DNA of 13,048 nt from assembly GCA_028691595.1 (NCBI GenBank), contig JAQUZA010000040.1:1-13048 (forward strand). Reading direction: 5' to 3'. The translations under genes and the position numbers were made by a program. Below the pieces are notes generated by a model. The model saw nothing but the letters and a program-made list of their open reading frames with translations. It was not told where the DNA came from and made no database searches. Position 1 is the first letter of the stretch. Every line of letters begins with the position of its first letter. Below, piece by piece: positions 1-7,792 of this stretch. Origin of the DNA: Candidatus Rifleibacteriota bacterium. Lineage in GTDB: Bacteria > Muiribacteriota > Ozemobacteria > Ozemobacterales > Ozemobacteraceae.

Positions 1-13
1 CCTGCCAGTTTCT

Positions 14-3000
14 CTACAACTTTTCATCTGGCCGCTTCTCAGCTTCAAGGGCTACTCCGGTGCGATACAGAACATCTTTGATACGCTCAGACATGATTTC
101 GGGGTCAAAATCAAGGGTTTCAATTATTTCGAGAGCCATCAGAGCCTTATTTTTGCCAAGCCAGGCATCAGCAAGCATAAGGCCAGCCAGCTGATTGCGT
201 TCGGAAGCAAAGTCAGAACTGAGCAGCTCGATGACTTCATCCCATTTTTTTGCCCGTGCCTTGTCTTCTGCAGAAGCCAATTTAGTCGCCAAGCCACTAT
301 TTGAAACAGTCTCAGAATGGATCGTTGACCTTGGCTGTCGTGGCAGTTCAGGGGCAATGAGATCGTCAGGGCGAACCTGGTTGCGTTTTGAAAAATCTTC
401 AAAAGAGGCAGAAGCTCCAACGTCTGGCATTCCACCAAGTTCTTCAGGGAGATCGGTGGAAAAGTCATCGAACAGTTCGGTGTTTTCGTCAAATGGGTCG
501 AGGGTTGGCAGTTCAACCTGAGGCAGACCTGGCCCTTTGTTGGCAGGCTGTGAGGTTGCGCCCTGGCCATAGGTTCCTGAAGAAAAATCTACCGGGTCGG
601 GTATTGAATCTGTCTGATATTCATCGTTTTTCAGAAACTCGGGAAGGGGCGTTTCGTAGCCGGCATCGACATCAAACCCCTCGGGCGGCGGCTCAACGTA
701 ATTATCAATATCTATGTCGCCAAGCTGTGGTGAATAACCATTATCTGGCAGGTCAGGCATTGGCAGTTCATCGGGGATCGAAGGCAGGCTGTCTTCATCT
801 GAGGAAAAAGCCGTGGCATCTTTTTTGAGCCCGCTCAAGATTTCTGTCAGTTGCGGATTACCCGGATAGCGCTGCAAAAAGTCTTTATATTGATTGATAG
901 CTTCGTCTATTTTCTTCAGTTTCTTCATGGACGAGGTATAGACGACATGAATGCCCATGTTGTTGATGTTTTCGTTGAGAACTTTTATGCATTCTCTTGC
1001 GGCATCGCTATACCGGTTGTTTTTGGAAAAATTGCGGGCCAGGAGCTCACGGTAATCGACCTTGTCTTTTAACTTAAGCGCATCTTCAAGAACGGTAATG
1101 ACTTCGTTGCCCATGGTGCGGTTCAGGACATAGGCATCGGCCAGAGCGGTGATAACGGGTGGTTCTTTAGTGCCTGTCTGGTAGTAGGTGAAAAGAATAT
1201 TCATCGCTTCAACAGTTGTACTGCCTGTCTGGGCATAGTGCTTGGCGAGAACCGGTAGATACTCTGTTTTGGCAGGGTTCTCTTTGTATATTGCTTCATA
1301 CATCGAAATTGCTTCATTTGAAGTGTCATGGCTGGCCATCGATGCTTTGGCAAGAAAGCCCCAGGCAACCGTATTGCCTGGAAACTTTTCCAGAATGATT
1401 CTGGCGTTTTCCTGACAGCGGACGAAATTTTTGAGCTCGAAATGGCATTTAACAAGTATTTCAAGAATTTCGCGCTCTATCTGGACAGGCTGTTTTTTGT
1501 TGAGCGCTTTTTCGGCGATGCTGATGGCTTTCTGATATTTTTTTGCATCAAACATGCGTCTGGCAGCGGTTAACGGGTCTGATAGCGACAGGGTTATTGC
1601 AGGAAGCAGGCGAAGAAGAAAAACTATTATAAACAGGGTAATAAAAACGGCGAACCCGGCAATAATCAAGGTCTGGTTAAGGTTATACCATAGGCCGATG
1701 CGCAGGTGCGTGAAGTTTACCTGATTTCTGGTAAAAGCTTCTTCATCTCGCATAAATCGGGTGAAAATATTGTTCGCTTCTTCGAAATTGCCCATGCCGT
1801 AGTACATTTCAAGCTTTGTCCACTCAATATCACGCTTGAAAAGAGGGTCGAGATCTTTCTGGGCCAGAACGATATCGAGATATTTGAGAGCCTGGTCATA
1901 ATCGGGTTCAGGTCGAAGAAGATATATCTTGCCAATCAGAAAAGCAGCTTCTTTAAAGCGATCTGGTTCTTGTTTGTAGGCATCTTCAATATCTGGAAGA
2001 GCCTGTTCGTATTTTTCAAGGTCAAAAAGATCTTTTGCCTTTTTATAGCGTTTGAAAAGATCAAACTTGGCATCGATTTTTGCCCTCAGGTCATCTTTCC
2101 CGGGCAGTTCCGGGTGTAATTCTACGGCGGTTTTCCAGTTGTTGTCGGCATCGTCGTAATTGCGGTTCTCAAATTGTCTGGCCGCCTGGTTGAGCCAGTA
2201 TTCAGCCTTTTTGATGTTTTCTTCTTCGGGATCGACTTCAACGGTTGCTGTCACCGCAGTCGCCGGCGGTTCGGGAGTCGGTCTTGGTTCAACAACCACC
2301 GTCGGAGCGCCAGTATCTGCCGGTTCGTCAGGATTATCATCAATAACGTCATCGATGAAGTCGGGGTCTTCGTCAGGCAGGTCAGATGGTTCGTCCCCCG
2401 GGGGCGTGGCATCGGGGAGCGGTGAATCATCATCCGGGATGTCATCGGTTACATTGGCACCTGAAATTGGTGCCGGATCAACTGGTTTGTCGCCGGCCGG
2501 GTCTTTGGGAACTGTGGCGATCTGTGTAGGGTCATTTTCGAATGGGCTTTCAGGGATCTCCTGGGTGTCAGGCCCGGCATCGACAGGTGTGGCGCGTTTG
2601 AGAAAATTTGTATTGCGTGATATCTTGCGTGCTGTGGCGATACCATAGCTTTTGCAGGCGTACAAGAACTGAAAATCCTCAAAAACTACCGGTGAGTCAG
2701 GCATACTTTCGAGAACAGTGCCGATCTGGTCAAAAGCCTGGGGCAGGTTGCCTTTTCTGAACAGTATTTTGGCAAAAACATAATTGGCCATGGGGCCTGA
2801 TTTATTGTTCAAAGCTTTCGAAATCAGGGTGGTTGCTTCGTCAAACTTGCCTTTGTGAAAAGCGATGTCGGCGAGAATTGTAAAGATCGCAGCATCGTCC
2901 GGGTTTACTCTGGCCTGCTTATTTAAACGTTCTCTGGTGGGGTCAAGAAGGTCGGTGCGCAGTTTTTCGAGCTTGGGATCAAACTCGTCGCGGCTGAGTT

Positions 3001-3211
3001 CAAGTCTTAAGATCTCGTTGTAGGCCTCGCCATACATTTTAGCGGTAAGAAATTTGCGCAGGGTTGAATAATCTTCTGCGGCCGGCAAAATTGCGGTTAT
3101 CAGCAGAAAGACGACAGGCAGAACCCAGGAAAACAGCCGGGCATAAAGTTTCCAGCCCGGGTTTCTGCTGACGACAACATTAATACTGCTTGAATCAGTG
3201 CGTTTTGGCAG
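14..3211 (-). CDS. Membrane-spanning TPR protein with acidic linkers, CTG start proposed (FimV-like layout)
   Basis: This is a 1065-residue protein, counted from CTG at 3211. Residues 1-45 are a signal peptide or anchor: basic n-region, core LFSWVLPVVFLLITAIL (26-42), then PAAED. TPRs follow (about 47-200), then an acidic, Pro-rich disordered linker (about 212-330), more TPRs (332-490), a membrane helix (about 514-538), and cytoplasmic TPRs (543-798) homologous to those of the upstream TPR protein. A second acidic, Pro-rich linker (about 800-974) with repeated L-P and D-P motifs leads to a terminal TPR-like cap (975-1065). No ATG, GTG or TTG occurs in frame between the previous stop and TTG at 3088, and that TTG lies at the end of the hydrophobic core without a Shine-Dalgarno sequence. 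CTG at 3211 has GAGGT seven bases before it. The layout resembles FimV/HubP hubs, though no LysM domain is seen. Function is inferred only. Confidence 0.88.
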   Translation of the reverse strand: MPKRTDSSSINVVVSRNPGWKLYARLFSWVLPVVFLLITAILPAAEDYSTLRKFLTAKMYGEAYNEILRLELSRDEFDPKLEKLRTDLLDPTRERLNKQARVNPDDAAIFTILADIAFHKGKFDEATTLISKALNNKSGPMANYVFAKILFRKGNLPQAFDQIGTVLESMPDSPVVFEDFQFLYACKSYGIATARKISRNTNFLKRATPVDAGPDTQEIPESPFENDPTQIATVPKDPAGDKPVDPAPISGANVTDDIPDDDSPLPDATPPGDEPSDLPDEDPDFIDDVIDDNPDEPADTGAPTVVVEPRPTPEPPATAVTATVEVDPEEENIKKAEYWLNQAARQFENRNYDDADNNWKTAVELHPELPGKDDLRAKIDAKFDLFKRYKKAKDLFDLEKYEQALPDIEDAYKQEPDRFKEAAFLIGKIYLLRPEPDYDQALKYLDIVLAQKDLDPLFKRDIEWTKLEMYYGMGNFEEANNIFTRFMRDEEAFTRNQVNFTHLRIGLWYNLNQTLIIAGFAVFITLFIIVFLLRLLPAITLSLSDPLTAARRMFDAKKYQKAISIAEKALNKKQPVQIEREILEILVKCHFELKNFVRCQENARIILEKFPGNTVAWGFLAKASMASHDTSNEAISMYEAIYKENPAKTEYLPVLAKHYAQTGSTTVEAMNILFTYYQTGTKEPPVITALADAYVLNRTMGNEVITVLEDALKLKDKVDYRELLARNFSKNNRYSDAARECIKVLNENINNMGIHVVYTSSMKKLKKIDEAINQYKDFLQRYPGNPQLTEILSGLKKDATAFSSDEDSLPSIPDELPMPDLPDNGYSPQLGDIDIDNYVEPPPEGFDVDAGYETPLPEFLKNDEYQTDSIPDPVDFSSGTYGQGATSQPANKGPGLPQVELPTLDPFDENTELFDDFSTDLPEELGGMPDVGASASFEDFSKRNQVRPDDLIAPELPRQPRSTIHSETVSNSGLATKLASAEDKARAKKWDEVIELLSSDFASERNQLAGLMLADAWLGKNKALMALEIIETLDFDPEIMSERIKDVLYRTGVALEAEKRPDEKL

Positions 3212-3218
3212 ATTAATT

Positions 3219-3223
3219 ACCTC
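3219..3223 (-). promoter_or_regulatory. Ribosome binding site for a CTG start
   Basis: GAGGT directly follows the TAA stop of the upstream TPR gene and lies seven bases before CTG at 3211. ATT at 3217 is in frame but only one base from the site, so it is too close to serve as the start. Confidence 0.65.
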
Positions 3224-5794
3224 TTATACAAGATTCTGCCCACAGTGCTGACAGCAATATTCTTTGCTTGAATTCAGCTGCTGGCAATGGGGGCAGGCAA
3301 TCTGGTCAGATGCTGGTGCTACCGGGGTAACATCACTGCTGGCACGGTTCGCTTCGACTGCGGCCACCTTCTGGGCTTCTTTTAGACCATTCTGAAAGGC
3401 AACATTATATGGATTGTTCTGGAGAAAGTTGCCGTAGATATCGAGCAGTTCGTTTATTTTACCCTGTTTATTGTAGGCATCACGCAGAACAGAGTGAACG
3501 AGTTCATTGTTTATGTCGGCATTGATAACCTGCTCACAAAGCTGCAGACAACTGTCGAATTGTCGCAATTTTAAATGAATCCTGGCAACCCCGAGAAGAA
3601 ATTCCGCTTCAGGTGAGCCAAGTTCCATCATCTTCTGGAAAACCTTCATGGCTTTGTCGTCACTGCGGTTCTTTTTGAGATAATAACGCCCAAGGGGTTT
3701 GAGAACGTCAGGATTGTTCTGGTCAAGATTCAGCCATTGCTCGAGAATTTTAACTCCCTCTTCTGACAGACTTTTCTGCTGGGTGTAATGGGTTCCGAGG
3801 AGTGAAACCAGGGCGATGTTGCGCTGATCTTTATTGTAGAGGTTGAGAAGCTCGGGCAGACTTTCGGGGGAAAGCATGCGCCTGCCAAGGTATGCATAGC
3901 CAAGCCAGGTGTGGGCATCATCGTCTTTCGGGAAAATAGAAATCAGATGTTTACATTCACCGATGGCTTTGTCATAAATACCTCGTTTCAGGTAGGCCTG
4001 GGCAAGAATTCTTGATATGAGGGCCCCGTCAAACTGGGTAAGATTCGGTAATCGTCTTATTTTATTAAGCTCTTCAATGCATTCATCGTGCATTTCCTTT
4101 TTCAGGAAACTCTGAGCTTTGCGTATCGAGGAATTCTTGTTGTATTCGGGCAAATACTTGTAAAGGGCCCAGGCGGTCCAGAGAAGAAGTATCACAATGA
4201 TAACCGGCAAAACTGTCTTCCATTTAGAAGCACTCGATGCCAGGAGTTTATCGTTAATTTCCGGGTAGTCTGGGTCAGAATCGTAGATTTCTTTAAAATA
4301 CTTGAAGGCCATATCTTTATCGCCACGTTCAAGAAAAATTGAACCAAGGATAAATCTGGCGCGGTTGTTGTCGGGCTGGTTTGCAAGCTGGTAGCGTGCC
4401 TGGGTCATTGCCTGCTCTTCATCGCCCGTTTTCCAGTAGGCCTCAGCCAGAAAACTGGGTAACTGAACATCATAATCTTTTGGCAGCTGTGTCAGTAGCT
4501 TGAGGCTCTCTTCGTATTCGTAAGCATTGCGGGCTTCCAGGGCTTTTTCCCATGTTTCAAGGCGGGTGTCGGTTGTCTGTATCTTTGTAAGTTCGATGGT
4601 AAATGCTTCTTTGAACCTTTGCAGGCTGGTATCGAGCTCAATAATCGCCAGACCGCGGTTCAGAGAGACGGCGGCATCTTTCTGGTTACCGGCCTCGATG
4701 AATTGCACGCCACGGCGCAAAAAGCCTTCAACAAGGGCGGCACGATCGGCAGAACTGCGCGGCAGCCGGTCGGGCCGACCCAACAGCTTCATGAGGGTTT
4801 CTTCTTTTTCGGCAGCTTGCTTGAGCAGTTTCCGGGCTTCAGAATTACCGGCATCAACTGAGGTCACATATTCGAGAAGATCTCTGGCCTCGAGCCAACT
4901 GGCCTTTTTTACCAGTTCACGAGCCTCAATAAAGGCTGATTTTGCATCTCTCGATTGATTCAGTTCGTTAATCGCAGCTGCGACAGCCTCATTGTTGGGA
5001 AGAATCTCTTCGGCTCTGTGAAGCGTCTGGAGTGCTTCTTCTGTTTTGCCGGCCGCTTTTTGCTCGCGGGCCTGGTTTAGCAGCACCGTGACTGCCTGAG
5101 ACTGCTTTTCTTTGATCTGGCTGATAACTGCTTTAAATGAGTCTGGTTGTGCAAGAGAATATTTCGAAGCATTGTCTGCGTGGGCTCGGGCTGCGCCTAG
5201 ATTGTTTTTCTGCATCTCGAGTCTCGCCAGAATTGCATAAAGCTGCCCCATCGGTTCCGAATCATAGCGGGTGCGCAGCGAGGGGTTGCTGTCAATAAGG
5301 TTCTCTGCCAGTGATAAAGCTTTGTCATACTGATCTGAACTGACATACTGATTGACAATTTCAAGACCAACCTCTAATTCAGCGGGGTTGATCTTGATGA
5401 TTTCATGGCGAAGACGATTTACTTCGCCTGAATTTTTTGCCTTTTCGGCGGCTGCCAGATCTTCTTTAAGCAACTTTGAATAGGCATCTGCGTAAGTTTT
5501 GTTTTTAGGGTCGAGTGAAATGGCCTTTTTTATCATCTTGGCCATCTCGTCTCTCTTGTTGCGCAAGCGCAGAAGTTTGGCGGCGTTAAAATATGGCTCG
5601 CCCCAGCCCGGCTCAAGCTGCATCGCCTGTTTTAGAAGCTGAATCGCTTCCTGGTGGTGACCGCTGTCAATGGCGAGTTGCCCCTTGCGGTTTAATTCTC
5701 TGGCGGCTTCTGATTGTGCGTATAAACGGCCTTGCATGCAGAATAAAAGAGCGATGACAAGGCATACAAATGATAATTTTTTCAAGCGGTTCAT
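3224..5794 (-). CDS. Membrane-spanning TPR protein with C-terminal zinc ribbon
   Basis: This is an 856-residue protein of unknown specific function. Residues 1-26 are a clear signal peptide (basic start, hydrophobic core, likely cleavage after LYA). TPR-type helical repeats fill 30-515, including a charged helical stretch in the middle. One membrane helix lies at about 526-547 (VLPVIIVILLLWTAWALY), followed by Lys-rich sequence. More TPRs occupy 555-805, and a zinc ribbon closes the protein (C834, C837, C848, C851; CxxC-x10-CxxC). With the signal peptide cleaved, the first half should be periplasmic and the second half plus the zinc ribbon cytoplasmic. The cytoplasmic half is homologous to that of the next TPR protein. 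GAGGA four bases before the ATG supports the start, and the gene follows the HEAT gene by 39 bp. Co-location suggests a structural or positioning part of the filament machine; that is inference. Confidence 0.93.
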   Translation of the reverse strand: MNRLKKLSFVCLVIALLFCMQGRLYAQSEAARELNRKGQLAIDSGHHQEAIQLLKQAMQLEPGWGEPYFNAAKLLRLRNKRDEMAKMIKKAISLDPKNKTYADAYSKLLKEDLAAAEKAKNSGEVNRLRHEIIKINPAELEVGLEIVNQYVSSDQYDKALSLAENLIDSNPSLRTRYDSEPMGQLYAILARLEMQKNNLGAARAHADNASKYSLAQPDSFKAVISQIKEKQSQAVTVLLNQAREQKAAGKTEEALQTLHRAEEILPNNEAVAAAINELNQSRDAKSAFIEARELVKKASWLEARDLLEYVTSVDAGNSEARKLLKQAAEKEETLMKLLGRPDRLPRSSADRAALVEGFLRRGVQFIEAGNQKDAAVSLNRGLAIIELDTSLQRFKEAFTIELTKIQTTDTRLETWEKALEARNAYEYEESLKLLTQLPKDYDVQLPSFLAEAYWKTGDEEQAMTQARYQLANQPDNNRARFILGSIFLERGDKDMAFKYFKEIYDSDPDYPEINDKLLASSASKWKTVLPVIIVILLLWTAWALYKYLPEYNKNSSIRKAQSFLKKEMHDECIEELNKIRRLPNLTQFDGALISRILAQAYLKRGIYDKAIGECKHLISIFPKDDDAHTWLGYAYLGRRMLSPESLPELLNLYNKDQRNIALVSLLGTHYTQQKSLSEEGVKILEQWLNLDQNNPDVLKPLGRYYLKKNRSDDKAMKVFQKMMELGSPEAEFLLGVARIHLKLRQFDSCLQLCEQVINADINNELVHSVLRDAYNKQGKINELLDIYGNFLQNNPYNVAFQNGLKEAQKVAAVEANRASSDVTPVAPASDQIACPHCQQLNSSKEYCCQHCGQNLV

Positions 5795-5833
5795 GACTTC
5801 CTCGTTTTTATCTGAGTATGACCGCTTGACAGT

Positions 5834-7150
5834 TTATGTTATTTTCGAAAGTTTTGCCAGTGCTTTTAGTGCACATCTTCTGACATCGGGGTCAGAATCG
5901 CCGGTAAGGTCCTGAAGAACGTCACCAAATTGCAGCGCTCCAATCTCACCAAGCGCCCAGGCCGCTGAAGAGCGCATCTGCTTGTGTGAAGACCTGATCA
6001 TCTGTTTCAGGGTTACGATTGCCCCTGTGCCGCCAAGCCGCCACAGAGCAGTCGCGGCATTACTTCTTACACGGTTGTTGGAATCGTTGAGAAGGGGAAA
6101 CAGCAGTTCGGCAAGTTGCTGATCTCTCAGCTGGCCGATCGATTCAACTGCATTGGCGCGAACTCGCCCGTCAGGGTCTCTCAAAGCTCTGGTGAGCAGT
6201 GAAAGGGTAGCAGGATTCTCGGCTTTGCCAAGGCACTTGACGAGAATTGACCTGAGCCTGGGATTCTCTTCTTTGTGAAACCGGTCAGACAGATGAACCA
6301 TCGCCTGTTCGGGGTTAATTCGGATCGTTGTGAGAACTATTGTTTCACGAATATTAACTTCATCTTCATTGAAAAAAGCATCGACAAGCTGCGGAATAAC
6401 CCTGGCTGAGGCAATTTTCCCCAGACTTAGTACAGCGCGATTTCGAACCGTGGGTGAAATATCGCTTAAGAGACCGGCAAGTAGTTCGAGTGAGCGGTCT
6501 TCCTGGATTTCTCCGAGGATGTAGGCTACCGAAGCGCGCTTTCTTGTGTTAGGTGAGCGAAGCTCTTCAGGAAGCGTATTCAGACCAAAGCGGATGCCTT
6601 TTAGCCAGAGAGCCTTGATAGCATTGGCTCTGACACGATTGTTACGATCAGAAACCAGAACCTTCAGTATTTCGACAACTTCGGGGTTGTTAATTTCACC
6701 CAGAGATTCGACAGCATTGGCTCTGACGCGTTCATCGGCATAATTTAAAAATGCCTTCAGAAGGGGTATGAATTCTGAGGATTTAAATGAGCCAATTACT
6801 TTTACGCCCGTAGCTACAAGGGCCGGGTCTTCTTCGTGTTTTAAAAAATCGCAGACTGCAGAACGTATTCCAGGGTGATTTCTGCCGATGAGGGCATGCA
6901 GAGCTTCGTTTCTCAGGATGCTGTTGGGAGATTCGAGGTAGGTGATTATCATGCCATGAATTTCGGGATCGTTCGATCTCTTAGAGGCCTTCATGGCGGC
7001 AATGACGACCTCAGGTCGACCATCGCGCAGTCCTTCGAGAATGAACTCGTCTGCATTTTCAATGCTGTTGCGCAACAGACTTTTCAGGCAGAAGAGCCTT
7101 ACGCTCTTGTCACGGTCCTGGAAGAGTTTTTTGATGGTTGCATAATCCAT
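5834..7150 (-). CDS. HEAT-repeat protein, probably cytoplasmic scaffold
   Basis: This 438-residue protein is built almost wholly of HEAT repeats of about 31 residues (roughly thirteen to fourteen), which form a superhelical surface for protein binding. Typical second-helix signatures are RVRANAVESLGEI (141-153), NRVRANAIKALW (171-182), TVRNRAVLSLGKI (234-246), RVRANAVESIGQL (329-341), NRVRSNAATALW (359-370), QMRSSAAWALGEI (391-403) and DVRRCALKALAKL (422-434). There is no signal peptide, membrane helix or catalytic motif, so a cytoplasmic adaptor role is inferred, perhaps for the ATPase or the cytoplasmic TPR halves. A two-repeat block (141-185) recurs at 329-374, indicating internal duplication. 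The family also includes phycobilin lyase-like proteins, but nothing here suggests that function. GAGGA is ten bases before the ATG, and the gene starts three bases after the PilP-like stop, so it is coupled with the pilus genes. Confidence 0.93.
   Translation of the reverse strand: MDYATIKKLFQDRDKSVRLFCLKSLLRNSIENADEFILEGLRDGRPEVVIAAMKASKRSNDPEIHGMIITYLESPNSILRNEALHALIGRNHPGIRSAVCDFLKHEEDPALVATGVKVIGSFKSSEFIPLLKAFLNYADERVRANAVESLGEINNPEVVEILKVLVSDRNNRVRANAIKALWLKGIRFGLNTLPEELRSPNTRKRASVAYILGEIQEDRSLELLAGLLSDISPTVRNRAVLSLGKIASARVIPQLVDAFFNEDEVNIRETIVLTTIRINPEQAMVHLSDRFHKEENPRLRSILVKCLGKAENPATLSLLTRALRDPDGRVRANAVESIGQLRDQQLAELLFPLLNDSNNRVRSNAATALWRLGGTGAIVTLKQMIRSSHKQMRSSAAWALGEIGALQFGDVLQDLTGDSDPDVRRCALKALAKLSKIT
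6620..6730 (-). repeat. Internal near-identical DNA repeat within the HEAT gene
   Basis: An 18-base stretch at 6620-6637 recurs at 6713-6730 with one difference (AGCATTGGCTCTGACACG against AGCATTGGCTCTGACGCG). The offset of 93 bases equals one 31-residue HEAT unit, consistent with repeat expansion inside the gene. Confidence 0.75.
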
Positions 7151-7153
7151 GGG

Positions 7154-7774
7154 CTACTTGTCCTCGGCTTTTTGAGAAAGGGAAACTTCGAAGTCCCTGA
7201 TACCGTCAGAGTTATCTGAAATTACGATTTTGTCGGGCAAAACCGAAGTCAGAGAGAAGGTTGTGCGTTTGAGAGTCGCACCCAGTCTGGTCAAAAGAAG
7301 CTCGTCGGCTAATTTCAGAATGGCCACTTTATCGGCTCCCAGAGTGAAAAAGCCATGATATGAGATGTCAGGGCGCTCAATTACCTGTTCTGCAACTTCT
7401 TCGCCAGTTTCAACAATTAATACCGAAGCTTTTTCTTTGGCTATGAATACGTTTCTTCCGCCTTCATATGGGTATACCTGGTTGGCAGCGAACCTGCTTT
7501 CGATTTTGGTTGACAGGCCAGGATAAACAGGCGCAACAATAGGTTCAGGTGCGGCAATTGGCGCTTTGGCATTTGTTGCTGCAGAAGGTGCAACGGCTGT
7601 GGTAACCTGTGTCTGGGTTTGAGCAGTGGTCGTGCCTGAAGCCTGCTGTTTTTTGGCCAGTCTTGCCGGTTTGAGAATCAGCATGTCGACCAGAAGCACA
7701 GCAACAATCAAAGGCACACCAAATGCTACTGTCTTGTTCTTTTTTAGGTAATCTCTTAATTCCTGTTGATTCAT
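7154..7774 (-). CDS. PilP/GspC-like periplasmic alignment protein, membrane-anchored
   Basis: This 206-residue protein has a short charged cytoplasmic tail (1-15), one membrane helix (about 16-35), an Ala/Thr/Pro/Gln-rich flexible linker (about 43-86), and a small beta-rich domain (about 98-200). The domain starts with YPYEGGRNVF (101-110), comparable to the G-R-x-D-P-F entry of PilP and GspC homology regions, and continues with strands around GFFTLGADKVAILKL and DKIVISD, as in those beta domains. Such proteins link the PilN/PilO frame to the secretin. Canonical PilP is a lipoprotein, but this one contains no cysteine, so no lipobox; the transmembrane anchor resembles GspC. It lies 18 bases after pilO and 3 before the HEAT gene. 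An AGGGGA sequence nine bases before the ATG supports the start. The family call is by position, topology and weak motif; another small periplasmic pilus protein is possible. Confidence 0.65.
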   Translation of the reverse strand: MNQQELRDYLKKNKTVAFGVPLIVAVLLVDMLILKPARLAKKQQASGTTTAQTQTQVTTAVAPSAATNAKAPIAAPEPIVAPVYPGLSTKIESRFAANQVYPYEGGRNVFIAKEKASVLIVETGEEVAEQVIERPDISYHGFFTLGADKVAILKLADELLLTRLGATLKRTTFSLTSVLPDKIVISDNSDGIRDFEVSLSQKAEDK

Positions 7775-7792
7775 AGGTGCTTTCCCCTGTTG

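Noticed and set aside
1..13. Possible ribosome binding site for a next gene in the first bases
   Set aside because: Only 13 bases follow the last stop on the minus strand; the sequence there is too short to judge.
2160..2648. Plus-strand open frame of about 160 codons opposite the acidic linker
   Set aside because: Its Ser/Gly-rich product is the antisense of a Pro/Asp/Glu-rich coding region and it has no ribosome binding site or family features; it is a shadow frame.
3086..3088. TTG at 3088 as start of the last TPR gene
   Set aside because: It is the Leu codon at the end of a hydrophobic signal core that is open upstream, and it has no Shine-Dalgarno sequence.
3242..3295. Zinc ribbon as evidence that the TPR protein is a transcription factor
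   Set aside because: The protein has a signal peptide and a membrane helix, and small zinc ribbons are common protein-binding parts; no DNA-binding domain is seen.
4527..4958. Plus-strand open frame of about 140 codons inside the zinc-ribbon TPR gene
   Set aside because: It lies fully opposite a well-supported TPR coding region; its Ser/Arg-rich sequence has no recognisable domain.
5834..7150. HEAT protein as a phycobilisome lyase-type enzyme
   Set aside because: Only the generic HEAT repeats match; no phycobiliprotein genes or lyase-specific motifs are present and the neighbours are pilus genes.
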